Below, in pieces: positions 7,651-16,251 of a DNA stretch of 64,000 bases. Origin of the DNA: JBGPLJ01 sp963826145 (GTDB taxonomy: Bacteria; Pseudomonadota; Gammaproteobacteria; Steroidobacterales; Steroidobacteraceae); the NCBI GenBank assembly GCA_963826145.1, contig CAWGVW010000002.1, positions 372,001 to 436,000 of the forward strand, read 5' to 3'. The position numbers were made by a program, and so were the translations under genes. Each line of letters opens with the position of its first letter. The stretch's first letter is position 1. The notes beneath the pieces were generated by a model. It did no database searches and was not told the origin of the DNA. It worked only from the letters and a program-made list of their open reading frames with translations.

Positions 7651-8831
7651 CGCGCCTCTGGGACAAGGGTCAACCGCTCGATGAGCGTGTCCTGCGCTTC
7701 ACCGCAGGGGCCGATCACGAGCTCGACAACCGGCTCGTGAAGCACGACGTCGCGGCGTCGATCGCGCACGCGGAAATGCTGAACGCCTGCGGGCTTCTGA
7801 CTCCGGCGGATCTCAAGTCGATCCGGGATGCGCTCGTGGCCATTGGTGAAGCCCATGCTCGCGGCGAGTGGCAGGTGAAGCTCGAGCATGAGGACGGGCA
7901 GACGGCACTCGAGAATCTGCTGACCGAAAGGATCGGCGCAACCGGCGGACGTCTGCACGCGGGCCGCTCGCGCAACGACCAGGTGCTCGCGGCCCTGCGC
8001 CTCTACATGCGCGAAGTGGAGGAAGAACTGCGCGCGGGCGTCAACGCGGTCGCCAATGAGCTCGACCAGCTGATCCGCCGCGAAGGCGCGACACCGCTTC
8101 CCGGCTACACCCACACGCAGCAGGCGATGCCGAGTTCGGTCGTCCTCTGGGCGGGCGGTTACGCCGCGGAGCTGCGCGACGATGCCGAAGGCCTGCGCAT
8201 GGCGCTGCGGCGCATTGCAAAGAATCCGCTCGGATCGGCAGCGGGCTACGGCACACCCAATCTACCCGTCAGCCGCGAGGAAACGCGGACGCGCCTCGGA
8301 TTCGCTGTAAACCAGGAACCTGTCACGGCCGTGCAGCTCTCGCGCGGCAAGGCGGAAGCGCAACTCCTGTTCGAGATCACACTCATCATGCAGGATCTTG
8401 GCCGGCTCGCGAGCGATCTCATTCTCTTCTACAGCCAGGAGTTCGCGTTCGTAACGCTGGCTGCGGAATTCACGACCGGTTCGTCGATCATGCCGCAGAA
8501 GCGCAACCCGGATGTGTTCGAACTCATTCGCGGACGATCGGCCTCGGCGCAGGCATGCCTGCTGGAGGCGCTCGCGATCACGAGCAAGCTGACCTCGGGC
8601 TATCACCGCGACCTGCAGCTCCTGAAGGCGCCGCTCTTTCGCGGCATCGATCTCTGTCTCGAGACGCTCGCGATCCTGCCACCAGCGCTTGCCGGCGTGC
8701 ACTTCAACAAGGATCGCATCAGGCTCGACCCTTCGATCCACGCCGCTGCGCAAGCAAACTTGCTCGTCGCGCAGGAGGGCATCCCGTTTCGCGACGCGTA
8801 TCGCCGCGTTGCGGAGAAGTACAAGAAATAG
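7647..8831 (+). CDS. argH: Argininosuccinate lyase
   Basis: 394 aa. Fumarase/aspartase-superfamily lyase releasing arginine and fumarate. The signature GSSIMPQKRNPDVFE is intact, with AGRSRNDQV and the PGYTHTQQAMP segment (catalytic His) upstream. It is roughly 40-60 residues shorter than many ArgH proteins and ends soon after the third helical domain, so part of the usual C-terminal domain is abbreviated. No frameshift is apparent. Last biosynthetic gene of the operon; the thioesterase gene starts 3 bp later. Confidence 0.93.
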   Translation: MTRLWDKGQPLDERVLRFTAGADHELDNRLVKHDVAASIAHAEMLNACGLLTPADLKSIRDALVAIGEAHARGEWQVKLEHEDGQTALENLLTERIGATGGRLHAGRSRNDQVLAALRLYMREVEEELRAGVNAVANELDQLIRREGATPLPGYTHTQQAMPSSVVLWAGGYAAELRDDAEGLRMALRRIAKNPLGSAAGYGTPNLPVSREETRTRLGFAVNQEPVTAVQLSRGKAEAQLLFEITLIMQDLGRLASDLILFYSQEFAFVTLAAEFTTGSSIMPQKRNPDVFELIRGRSASAQACLLEALAITSKLTSGYHRDLQLLKAPLFRGIDLCLETLAILPPALAGVHFNKDRIRLDPSIHAAAQANLLVAQEGIPFRDAYRRVAEKYKK

Positions 8832-8834
8832 CCC

Positions 8835-9290
8835 ATGGCCATCTGGTTTCGTCCCTACACGATCGCCGACATTGTCCCGCTCCGCCGCAACACGATGGTC
8901 GAACACATCGGCATCGAGATCACGGAGATCGGCGACGATTACATCCGGGGCACCATGCCGGTCGATGAGCGCACGCGCCAGACCATGGGGCTGCTCCATG
9001 GCGGCGCGAGCGTCGCGCTCGCGGAGACGCTAGGCAGCATCGGCGGAGCCCTCGTCATCGATCCGGTGAAGCAAAGCTGCGTCGGACTCGAGGTCAACGC
9101 AAATCATCTTCGCGCTGCGCGCTCCGGCATCGTTACCGGCACGGCGCGCCCCATCAGTCTCGGGCGGAGCGTACATGTCTGGCAAACGGAAATCGTGGAC
9201 GAGGCCGGCAAGCCCGTCTGCCTTTCGCGCCTGACGCTCTACATCCTCGATCGATCGTTCAAAGCCGCCGCGAACCCCGCGACCGGCTGA
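8835..9290 (+). CDS. PaaI/MenI-type hotdog-fold thioesterase
   Basis: 151 aa. The hotdog signature HGGASVALAETLGS holds the catalytic Glu and helix, followed by GLEVNANHLRAA. It resembles the YdiI/MenI group that hydrolyses acyl-CoA or aryl-CoA thioesters. It follows argH by 3 bp and is probably co-transcribed. A role linked to arginine synthesis, for instance protecting the acyl-CoA pool used to acylate glutamate, is conceivable but not shown by the sequence. Confidence 0.85.
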   Translation: MAIWFRPYTIADIVPLRRNTMVEHIGIEITEIGDDYIRGTMPVDERTRQTMGLLHGGASVALAETLGSIGGALVIDPVKQSCVGLEVNANHLRAARSGIVTGTARPISLGRSVHVWQTEIVDEAGKPVCLSRLTLYILDRSFKAAANPATG

Positions 9291-9323
9291 CGAGCTATAC
9301 TCGGCCACCGTCCCGAGGTTTCG

Positions 9324-9497
9324 ATGCGTTACGCGGTATTCATTCTCCTCGCGCTCGTCGCAGGCTGCGGACAAAAGGGCGCCCTCACCCTGCCGGACAA
9401 GCACCCCGGCACCGTGGTCACGCGGCCAACGCAAACGCCGAGCCCGCCGACGGACGACACGCAAAAGAAGAAAGACGAGACGGACAAGCACCCCTGA
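9324..9497 (+). CDS. lptM: Small lipoprotein, LptM (YifL)-like
   Basis: 57 aa. A short signal peptide ends in the lipobox LVAGC, immediately followed by GQKGALTLP, the hallmark CGxKGPLxxP of LptM. The tail is hydrophilic (Pro, Asp, Lys rich). LptM is an outer-membrane lipoprotein that helps mature the LPS translocon LptD-LptE. In many gammaproteobacteria it sits next to dapF; here it lies between the arginine operon and polA, while dapF is at 36 kb. The short length fits the family. Confidence 0.8.
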   Translation: MRYAVFILLALVAGCGQKGALTLPDKHPGTVVTRPTQTPSPPTDDTQKKKDETDKHP

Positions 9498-9546
9498 CGG
9501 GAAGCGGATCCGCCTGATTTCCGGACGCCCTGCAACCGGGAAGCGG

Positions 9547-9571
9547 AAAATGGATCCGTCCCCTTTTTCAT
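9547..9571. repeat. Single half-copy of the GTCCCC-core repeat
   Basis: AAAATGGATCCGTCCCC at 9547-9563 followed by a T-run. It closely matches the arms of the inverted element at 35560-35634 (AAAATGGACCCGTCCCC on the minus strand). It lies 14 bp upstream of the polA start codon. Confidence 0.5.
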
Positions 9572-9584
9572 TGCGAGCCTCCAC

Positions 9585-12326
9585 TTGAAACTGGTCCTGG
9601 TCGACGGTTCGTCCTATCTCTACCGCGCTTTTCACGCGCTGCCGCCGCTCGCCAATTCAAAGGGTGAGCCGACGGGCGCCGTGTACGGCGTGCTCAACAT
9701 GCTCAATAAACTGGTCAAGGACTACGGCCCCGAGAGAATCGCCGTCGTCTTCGACGCGCCCGGCCGGACATTTCGCGACGACCTGTTCGCCGAGTACAAG
9801 GCGAACCGCCCGCCAATGGCCGACGAACTGCGCGCGCAGATCGGGCCGCTCCTCGAAGCAGTGGAAGCACAAGGCCTGCCGCTGCTGCGCGTGCCGGGTG
9901 TCGAAGCGGACGACGTCATCGGCACTCTCGCGAAACGGGGCCTCGAGTCCGGCCTCGAGGTCGTGGTCTCGACCGGGGACAAGGACATGGCGCAGCTCGT
10001 CGACGGCCGCCTCACGCTCGTCAACACGATGTCGGAAACGACGCTCGACCGCGCCGGCGTGAAAGCGAAGTTCGACGTTTTCCCGGAACAGATCGTCGAC
10101 TACCTCGCGCTTGTCGGTGACAGCTCGGACAATATTCCGGGCGTGCCGAAGGTCGGGCCGAAGACCGCAGCCAAGTGGCTGAACGAATTCGGCACGCTGG
10201 ACACCCTCATTGCGCACGCGGGCGAAGTGAGCGGCAAAGTTGGCGAGAGCCTGCGCGAGAATCTGGCGACGCTCGAACTCTCGCGCAAGCTTGCGATCAT
10301 TCGCTGCGACGTGCCGCTCGACACATCGATCGACGACCTCGCGCCAAAGCCGCCAGATATCGAGAGGCTGCGCACCCTGTACCGCCGACTCGAGTTGAAT
10401 TCGCTGCTGCGCCAGCTCGGCGACGGCGCAGCAGCACCGGCAGCGATTGCGAGTGCGCCGCAGCCTGCTGTTGCGCCATCGCAGCTTGCGGACTTTGCAA
10501 CACCGGCGCCCGCGCCCGCCCGCCACTACGACCTGGTATTGACGCACGAGCAGCTGGACGGCTGGTTGCGCGCACTCGGCTCTGCCGAGCTCTTCGCGTT
10601 CGACACCGAGACGACAAGCCTTGACTATATGGTCGCGGAAATCGTCGGCGTGTCGTTCTGCGTGGAGCCCGGTCACGCAGCCTATGTGCCGCTTGCACAC
10701 AATTACGCCGGAGCGCCCGACCAACTGCCGCGCGATGCGGTGCTCTCGAAACTGAAGCCCCTCCTCGAGGATCCTAACCGTGCGAAGCTCGGCCATCACC
10801 TGAAATACGACGGCCACGTGCTCGCGAATCACGGCATCGCGATCGCGGGCATGCGTTACGACTCGATGCTCGAGTCCTACGTGTTGAACAGCACGGCCAC
10901 CCGGCACGACATGGATTCGACGGCGAAGAAGTATCTCGGCATCGACACCATCCATTATGAAGACGTTGCCGGCAAGGGCGCCAAGCAGATCGGCTTCAAC
11001 CAGGTGGCGATCGAAATCGCGGCGGAATACTCGGCGGAAGACGCCGACGTCACCCTGCAGCTGCACCGTCACCTGTGGGCTGAACTCGGCAGGATCCCGG
11101 CGCTGCGTACGCTCTATGAAGAGATCGAGCAGCCCCTCGTGCCTGTGCTCATGCGCATGGAGCACCACGGCGTTCTCATCGACCGCAAGATGCTGCAGGT
11201 GCAGAGTCATGAGCTGGCGAAGCGCATGCTCGAGGTCGTCGAGCTCGCGCACAGGGAAGCGGGCGGGCCCTTCAACATCGACTCGCCGAAGCAGCTGCAG
11301 GAAGTGCTCTTCAGCAAGTTGCAGATCCCGGTGCTGCGCAAGACGCCGACCGGCCAACCGTCGACGGCCGAGGACGTGCTCGAAGAACTCGCCGAGACCT
11401 ACGCGCTACCGAAGCTCGTATTGGAGTACCGCGGGCTCGCAAAGCTGAAGTCGACCTATACGGATACGCTCCCGGAGCAGATCAACGCCCGCACCGGCCG
11501 CGTACATACTTCGTATCACCAGGCCGTGGCGGCGACCGGCCGCCTGTCATCGACGGACCCGAACCTGCAGAACATCCCGATCCGCACGCCCGAAGGCCGG
11601 CGCATCCGCCAGGCTTTCATCGCACCTCAGGGCTGCAAGCTCGTCGCAGCGGACTACTCGCAGATCGAACTTCGCATCATGGCGCACCTGTCGGGCGATG
11701 ACGGCCTGCTGAAAGCGTTTGCCGCAGACATGGATATCCACCAGGCGACGGCGGCGGAAGTTTTCGGTCTCACGCTCGATGCGGTCAGTGCGGATCAGCG
11801 GCGCTCGGCGAAAGCGATCAATTTCGGCCTCATCTACGGCATGTCCGCGTTTGGACTCGCGAAGCAGCTCGGCATCGACCGGGGTGCGGCGCAAAGCTAT
11901 GTCAACCTGTATTTCGAGCGTTATCCGGGCGTGAAAGCTTTCATGGACCGCACACGCCAGCAGGCGAAGAGTGCGGGCTACGTCGAGACGGTCTTCGGCC
12001 GCAGGCTTTACCTGCCGGACATCAACTCGAAGGACCGGGCGCGTCAGCAGTACGCCGAGCGCAGCGCGATCAATGCGCCGATGCAGGGAACGGCGGCGGA
12101 CATCATCAAGCGTGCCATGATTGACGTCGATCGGTGGATCATCGACAGCAAGGTGCCCGCGCGCCTCATCATGCAGGTGCACGACGAGCTTGTCGTCGAG
12201 GTCGAAAGTTCTGCGCTTGCTCAGGTGACGGAGGAACTGCGCAATCGCATGTCGGGTGCCGCGCAACTGCGCGTGCCGCTCAGAGTCGACGCCGGCGCTG
12301 GCGACAACTGGGACGAAGCCCACTGA
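9585..12326 (+). CDS. polA: DNA polymerase I
   Basis: 913 aa, standard length. Residues 1 to about 290 are the 5' nuclease (LVDGSSYLYRAFHAL; GDSSDNIPGVPKVGPKTA). About 315-500 is the 3'-5' exonuclease with an intact FDTETTSLD motif. The rest is the family A polymerase with motif A DYSQIELR, motif B RRSAKAINFGLIYG and motif C QVHDELVVE. It fills gaps during repair and Okazaki fragment maturation. The start is a TTG (KLVLVDGSS follows), as no ATG fits the conserved N-terminus. A GTCCCC-core repeat lies just upstream. Confidence 0.97.
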   Translation: MKLVLVDGSSYLYRAFHALPPLANSKGEPTGAVYGVLNMLNKLVKDYGPERIAVVFDAPGRTFRDDLFAEYKANRPPMADELRAQIGPLLEAVEAQGLPLLRVPGVEADDVIGTLAKRGLESGLEVVVSTGDKDMAQLVDGRLTLVNTMSETTLDRAGVKAKFDVFPEQIVDYLALVGDSSDNIPGVPKVGPKTAAKWLNEFGTLDTLIAHAGEVSGKVGESLRENLATLELSRKLAIIRCDVPLDTSIDDLAPKPPDIERLRTLYRRLELNSLLRQLGDGAAAPAAIASAPQPAVAPSQLADFATPAPAPARHYDLVLTHEQLDGWLRALGSAELFAFDTETTSLDYMVAEIVGVSFCVEPGHAAYVPLAHNYAGAPDQLPRDAVLSKLKPLLEDPNRAKLGHHLKYDGHVLANHGIAIAGMRYDSMLESYVLNSTATRHDMDSTAKKYLGIDTIHYEDVAGKGAKQIGFNQVAIEIAAEYSAEDADVTLQLHRHLWAELGRIPALRTLYEEIEQPLVPVLMRMEHHGVLIDRKMLQVQSHELAKRMLEVVELAHREAGGPFNIDSPKQLQEVLFSKLQIPVLRKTPTGQPSTAEDVLEELAETYALPKLVLEYRGLAKLKSTYTDTLPEQINARTGRVHTSYHQAVAATGRLSSTDPNLQNIPIRTPEGRRIRQAFIAPQGCKLVAADYSQIELRIMAHLSGDDGLLKAFAADMDIHQATAAEVFGLTLDAVSADQRRSAKAINFGLIYGMSAFGLAKQLGIDRGAAQSYVNLYFERYPGVKAFMDRTRQQAKSAGYVETVFGRRLYLPDINSKDRARQQYAERSAINAPMQGTAADIIKRAMIDVDRWIIDSKVPARLIMQVHDELVVEVESSALAQVTEELRNRMSGAAQLRVPLRVDAGAGDNWDEAH

Positions 12327-12449
12327 CGCGAAACCGCGCGGATTTTCTGTCGCTGCACGCCGACAGTTGAACATGAAACTCCGGCGGTCAAGCTGCGGTC
12401 ACACCACAGGATTTGGCACGCCCCCTCGCGTACCGCTCACGGAGGTTTC

Positions 12450-13001
12450 ATGCGCAAGCTTCCTGCAATTGCCATGCTCACGCTGCTCGCCACCTGCGCC
12501 TCGGCCGCGGACAACGGCGTGTACCTCGGCGCTGGAATCGCCGCGGACGCCTCGCTGGACGGCGGGCGCTACTTCGACAATCTCGACATCACAAACGAAC
12601 CGTACAAGCTCATCATCGGCGTGCGGCCGCTCGATCATTTCGGCGTCGAAGCAAACTACGTGGACTTCGGCAATGCGAAACTCAATACGAACCTGCCTGA
12701 CACCGGCGTCGATGCGAATGCCAAGTTCTACGATGCGTTTGCGGTCGGCTACCTGCCCTTGCCGTTCATAGACCTTTACGCAAAGGCCGGTCTCGTCTAC
12801 TGGGACAGCGACGTGCAGCTGACGACTGTCGCGGGCCTGCAGCCTCGCATCTCAGACAGTGGCACCGACTTTGCGTACGGCGCCGGCGCGCAGTTTCGAT
12901 TCGGAAGTTTCGCCGCGCGGCTCGAGTACGAACGCTTCGAAGTCGAAGATACCGACCGCGTCGACATGCTCACGCTCGGCGTCACCTGGACTTTCTTCTG
13001 A
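12450..13001 (+). CDS. Outer-membrane beta-barrel protein (OmpA/OmpW-like barrel)
   Basis: 183 aa. Signal peptide cleaved after the ASA near residue 19, then alternating beta strands and a C-terminal aromatic (GVTWTFF), the recognition mark for the BAM machinery. The segment NEPYKLIIGVRPLDHFGVEANYVDFG is typical of the 8-stranded outer-membrane beta-barrel domain. No OmpA peptidoglycan domain follows. Good ribosome site (ACGGAGGTTTC) before the ATG. Function beyond an outer-membrane barrel is unknown. Confidence 0.8.
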   Translation: MRKLPAIAMLTLLATCASAADNGVYLGAGIAADASLDGGRYFDNLDITNEPYKLIIGVRPLDHFGVEANYVDFGNAKLNTNLPDTGVDANAKFYDAFAVGYLPLPFIDLYAKAGLVYWDSDVQLTTVAGLQPRISDSGTDFAYGAGAQFRFGSFAARLEYERFEVEDTDRVDMLTLGVTWTFF

Positions 13002-13099
13002 CCCTCCGCGCGACGCGCATCATGGTTTGAGTGGCGGCGCGATCCTGGCTCGGGCGACCGTGCTACGATCGCGCCGTCCTGCGTCGCGGGGATGTGCCA

Positions 13100-13609
13100 G
13101 TGATCAAGAGACTCGTGAGAGCTACCGTTGCCGCCCTGGTTCTGCTCGCACCAGCGGCTGGTCACGCGGCGAAGGTCGATCTCAGCAAGGTGGCCCTGTC
13201 GGACGACGACAGGGTTGCGACATCGCAGCTCCTCGAGTGGCTGCAGGCGCGCGGCTTCGATGCCTCGATGGTCAGCAACGTGCTCGTGTACCGGACCAAG
13301 GGCATTCCGCTCAATCTCACGGCCCTGCAGGGTTCGGGGGAGCTCGATCGCGTCGTGTTCCTCTCGTACTACAGCCCGACAGAAGAAGCGAAGGGCAAAC
13401 CGGAATTCTTCGAGCTCGCAAGAAAGCTCAACAGCTCGCAGAATTTCATGCAGGTGAAGGTGGACGATGACGGCGATCTCACGATCACCGCAAGCCTCAC
13501 CTATGTCGATGAGATTTCCGCACGCGAATTCGACTACTTCGTCGATCTCTTCACATCCGTCATGAGCCGCTACATCCTCACGGACGAAGCCCTGAAGATG
13601 CTTCAGTAG
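13100..13609 (+). CDS. Periplasmic YbjN-like domain protein
   Basis: 169 aa from a GTG at 13100, chosen because it places the signal peptide (IKRLVRATVAALVLLAPAAGHA) at the N-terminus and has GGGGAT upstream; an earlier GTG at 13031 would add an unlikely arginine-rich extension. The mature part (LLEWLQARGFDASM, FMQVKVDDDGDLTITASLTY) resembles the YbjN family of small alpha/beta proteins. Function of the family is poorly defined. It stands alone, followed by two tandem palindromes and an RNA-like intergenic region. Confidence 0.6.
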   Translation: MIKRLVRATVAALVLLAPAAGHAAKVDLSKVALSDDDRVATSQLLEWLQARGFDASMVSNVLVYRTKGIPLNLTALQGSGELDRVVFLSYYSPTEEAKGKPEFFELARKLNSSQNFMQVKVDDDGDLTITASLTYVDEISAREFDYFVDLFTSVMSRYILTDEALKMLQ

Positions 13610-13782
13610 CCCCTTAAGGGCCGGATCCGGCCGCGCGCCAGGTCCGCCGTGACGATGTAGTGCATACCCTGAAAATCGGACGTATGGCCCAGCGGACAGC
13701 TCGGTGCACAGAGCTGTCTATCCCCTTGATCGCACTGCCTTTGGTCGTCCCTGCGCCGACGGACCAGCCGCAATCGTAGGTT
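13610..13782. other. Intergenic region with palindromes and a hairpin
   Basis: No gene seen. Directly after the stop at 13609 come two adjacent perfect palindromes, CCCTTAAGGG (13611-13620) and GGCCGGATCCGGCC (13619-13632). Farther on, GACAGCTC (13695-13702) pairs with GAGCTGTC (13711-13718) across an 8-nt loop. These could end transcription of the upstream gene without a U-tract; no stronger claim can be made. Confidence 0.4.
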
Positions 13783-13809
13783 TTGACCGACATGAAAAAG
13801 GCGTAATAG
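13783..13809 (+). promoter_or_regulatory. Putative sigma-70 promoter of the polA-engB intergenic RNA
   Basis: TTGACC (13783-13788) and TAATAG (13804-13809) are separated by 15 bp, in an AT-rich patch (GAAAAAGGCGTAATAGTTAA). A transcript starting near 13817 would run to the terminator at 13943-13975. The spacer is short, so an alternative -10 one or two bases downstream is possible. Confidence 0.45.
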
Positions 13810-13816
13810 TTAAGGC

Positions 13817-13975
13817 CGCTGGGCTTGGAACTTCGCGATAACTGCCCTATCTAACTGGCCCGAGTGTGCAACGACACTCCCCCGCTTTCCTCCCTGAGCG
13901 GGGTCAGACCCGATCTGTATATCCCCAGGTCGGGTTAGTCTGCCCCGGTGGCACATGCCGCCGGGGTATTTTTTT
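13817..13975 (+). ncRNA. Candidate small regulatory RNA between polA and engB (Spot 42/ErsA position)
   Basis: About 160 nt bounded by a promoter-like sequence and a strong intrinsic terminator, with no plausible open reading frame. It contains a small hairpin (GAGTGT/ACACTC at 13862-13867 and 13874-13879), then a C/U-rich stretch at 13877-13895 with two CCC-runs that could pair with Shine-Dalgarno sequences. A second paired segment, GGGGTCAGACCCGA, is partly complementary to TCGGGTTAGTCTGCCCC at 13930-13946. In enterics and Pseudomonas a small RNA (Spot 42, ErsA) occupies the polA-engB gap. Here two protein genes also lie in the gap. Position, C-rich loop and terminator support an sRNA; the exact 5' end is uncertain. 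Confidence 0.6.
13943..13975 (+). terminator. Rho-independent terminator
   Basis: Stem CCCCGGTGGC (13943-13952) pairs with GCCGCCGGGG (13957-13966) with one G-U pair and a 4-nt loop ACAT, followed by TATTTTTTT. Direction is plus, ending the candidate small RNA just before the convergent engB stop. Confidence 0.85.
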
Positions 13976-13980
13976 CCCTT

Positions 13981-14568
13981 TCAGGCGCCCCCCAGCAGCT
14001 GGCGCAGCCGGGCCCTCGCGGTCTCTAGACCGCTGCCGGTGTGTGCGGAGAAAAGCTGCACGGTCGCCCGCCCGTCCAGCTCCTTCGATGCGGCCGCCAA
14101 CGCAAGCCGCGCCTCGTTGCGTTTCAGCTTGTCCTCCTTGGTCAGCAGCACGTGCACGGCTCGCGGCGCCGTTTCGATCCAGCCGATGAGCTGTCGATCC
14201 ATATCGGTCAGGCCGCGGCGGGCGTCGACGATCAGCACGACGCCGAGGAGCGATGCGCGGCCGACAAAGTATTTCTGGATAAGATCGCCCCAGTGCTCAC
14301 GCATGGCGACCGGCACCTTGGCGAATCCATAGCCTGGAAGATCGACGAGGCGCTCGGTCGGCGTCAGTTCGAAGAAATTGATCAGCCGCGTCTGCCCGGG
14401 CGCCTTGCTGGTGCGCGCCAGCGAGCGCCGCCCGAGGATGGTGTTGATGGCGCTCGACTTGCCCGCGTTCGACCGTCCTGCGAAGGCGACCTCGCTGCCA
14501 TGGTCCACGGGAAACTGCCGTGGATCGTTCGCACTCAGCATGAAATTCGCTTGCGGATAGAGCGCCAT
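13981..14568 (-). CDS. engB: Ribosome biogenesis GTPase EngB (YihA/YsxC)
   Basis: 195 aa, usual size. TRAFAC-class small GTPase assisting large-subunit assembly. G1 GRSNAGKSS, G3 DLPGYGFA and G4 TKEDKL are all present. It is convergent with the candidate small RNA and divergent from cytochrome c4. The short intergenic region to the right holds a TACAAT -10-like box for the rightward gene. Confidence 0.95.
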   Translation of the reverse strand: MALYPQANFMLSANDPRQFPVDHGSEVAFAGRSNAGKSSAINTILGRRSLARTSKAPGQTRLINFFELTPTERLVDLPGYGFAKVPVAMREHWGDLIQKYFVGRASLLGVVLIVDARRGLTDMDRQLIGWIETAPRAVHVLLTKEDKLKRNEARLALAAASKELDGRATVQLFSAHTGSGLETARARLRQLLGGA

Positions 14569-14618
14569 GCAGCCTCGACGGGAGTCCTGGGTCTGGACTT
14601 AAATGCTTGAAGCTAGTG

Positions 14619-14624
14619 TACAAT
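14619..14624 (+). promoter_or_regulatory. -10 box (TACAAT) upstream of cytochrome c4
   Basis: TACAAT lies 27 bp before the ATG at 14652, within an otherwise GC-rich divergent intergenic region. A -35 such as TGGACT (14594-14599) is weak and 19 bp away. GGGAG just before the start is the likely ribosome-binding site. Confidence 0.4.
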
Positions 14625-14651
14625 TCGCCGCTCTTGAGGGAGCTACGAAGA

Positions 14652-15263
14652 ATGTCAGTTCGGGTCGTTTTTGTCGCCGCGCTGTTCGCGGTCGCACCAC
14701 AAGCCACTGTCCTCGCCGATGGGAATGCCGAAGCCGGCGCTGCGAAATCCGCCGTTTGCGGTGCCTGCCATGGCCAGAATGGCCACAGCGTCAATCCGAT
14801 CTGGCCGAATCTTGCCGGCCAGCACTCGAGCTACACGGTCGAGCAGGTCAAGGCCATACAGAAGGGCGAGAAACGCTCAAACCCGACGATGCAGCCGATC
14901 GTGGCCACCCTGTCGGACGACGACATCCAGGACATTGCTGCTTATTACGCGACGCAGACGGAATCCGGCCTCGAGGCGGATCCGTCCTACTGGAAATCCG
15001 GCGAGAAGATTTATCGCGGCGGCATCGGGGCGCGTAATGTTCCGGCCTGCATCGCTTGCCACGGACCCATCGGCCGCGGCAACGCGCCGGCGAAGTATCC
15101 GGCGCTGCGCGCCCAGCACGCGGAATACACGCTGAAGCAGCTGCACGACTACAAATCGGGCGAGCGCAAGACCGGCGCCGGCGGCATCATGCAGACGATC
15201 GCCGGACGCTTGAGCGAGGAAGAGATGCGCGACCTCGCCTCTTACATTCAGGGCCTGCGCTGA
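14652..15263 (+). CDS. Cytochrome c4, diheme periplasmic protein
   Basis: 203 aa from the ATG at 14652, which gives a clean signal peptide (MSVRVVFVAALFAVAPQATVLA). Two homologous c-type domains each carry a CxxCH heme site, CGACH and CIACH, and each is followed by a distal methionine region (NPTMQPIVATL and GGIMQTIAGRL). It shuttles electrons from the bc1 complex to terminal oxidases in the periplasm. It is followed by dsbA, a conserved pairing in gammaproteobacteria. A longer start at 14607 would place charged residues before the signal peptide. Confidence 0.92.
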   Translation: MSVRVVFVAALFAVAPQATVLADGNAEAGAAKSAVCGACHGQNGHSVNPIWPNLAGQHSSYTVEQVKAIQKGEKRSNPTMQPIVATLSDDDIQDIAAYYATQTESGLEADPSYWKSGEKIYRGGIGARNVPACIACHGPIGRGNAPAKYPALRAQHAEYTLKQLHDYKSGERKTGAGGIMQTIAGRLSEEEMRDLASYIQGLR

Positions 15264-15336
15264 GGCAGGCGTCATCGAACCGCCGGCGACGGCTGATTGT
15301 CGAAGCCCCGGTTGCCAACTTGCTTGGGAGTAACTT

Positions 15337-16230
15337 ATGACAAGGCTTGCCTGGCTTGCGGCGGTGAGCTGCTTGATTCTCGCCGCCTGCGGTCAGCAGT
15401 CGTCGCCGGCGCCGGAAAGCACGGCTAGCGGGACAGCGCCGACCGCTGCCACATCGGCTGCGGCTGCGGCGCCCGCCGCCACACCCGCGGCAACGACGCC
15501 TGCGGCACCGGCTGAGGTTGTCAATGCCGGTGAAGATCTCGAAACAGTGGACTCCGAAGCGGCGCCGACGGCCTCTCCGAGCCCGCTGCTTGCCGCCGCC
15601 CTGGCGGCCACACCGCCCGCCACGCCGCCGGGCAAGTGGAAGAAGAACGACAACTACCTGGAACTCGTCCCCACGCAGCCGACGGTGAGCAACCTAAAGG
15701 GCGGTCATGTCGAAGTGGTCGAGGTCTTCTGGTACGCCTGCCCGCACTGTTACGCGCTCGACCCGCTCATCGATTCCTGGATCAAGAATCGCAAGCCGGC
15801 ATACGTCGATTTCGTGCGCATGCCCGCCATGTGGAACGCGGGCACGCAGCTCCTGGGACGCATGTATTACACCGTTGAAGCGCTGGGGCAGCTCCCGGCG
15901 ATGCATTCCAAGATTTTCGAGGCTGCCCACCAGAATCAGCTCACGCTGATCGATCGCGAAGGCGACGCGGCAACCAGCGGGAAGCTCCAGGCCGACTTCG
16001 CGCACCAGTTCGGCATTGCGCAGGCCGACTACCTGAAGGAGTACAACGGTTTCGGCGTCGATCAGAAGATGCGCCGGGCGGAGCAGCTCGGCCGCGCGTA
16101 CCTGGTCACTGCGGTGCCAACATTCGTCGTCAATGGCAAATTCGTGACGGACGTCGGGCACGCGGGCGGCGAGGAGCAGATCTTCGAACTGCTGAACGAT
16201 CTCGCCGCGATGGAGAAAGCCGGCCGCTGA
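15337..16230 (+). CDS. dsbA: Thiol:disulfide interchange protein DsbA, lipid-anchored form
   Basis: 297 aa. The signal peptide ends in a lipobox LAAC with Cys18, predicting lipid anchoring, followed by about 85 residues rich in Ala, Thr and Pro. The DsbA thioredoxin fold begins near residue 105 with the active site CPHC at 135-138 in EVFWYACPHCYALD and the cis-Pro loop TAVPTFVVNG. It oxidises cysteine pairs of exported proteins. Typical DsbA is about 210 residues and soluble, so the anchor and linker are the odd features. The gene follows cytochrome c4, and corA starts 21 bp after it. Confidence 0.9.
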   Translation: MTRLAWLAAVSCLILAACGQQSSPAPESTASGTAPTAATSAAAAAPAATPAATTPAAPAEVVNAGEDLETVDSEAAPTASPSPLLAAALAATPPATPPGKWKKNDNYLELVPTQPTVSNLKGGHVEVVEVFWYACPHCYALDPLIDSWIKNRKPAYVDFVRMPAMWNAGTQLLGRMYYTVEALGQLPAMHSKIFEAAHQNQLTLIDREGDAATSGKLQADFAHQFGIAQADYLKEYNGFGVDQKMRRAEQLGRAYLVTAVPTFVVNGKFVTDVGHAGGEEQIFELLNDLAAMEKAGR

Positions 16231-16251
16231 TGCGCAGCGCGGCGAGCGCTC

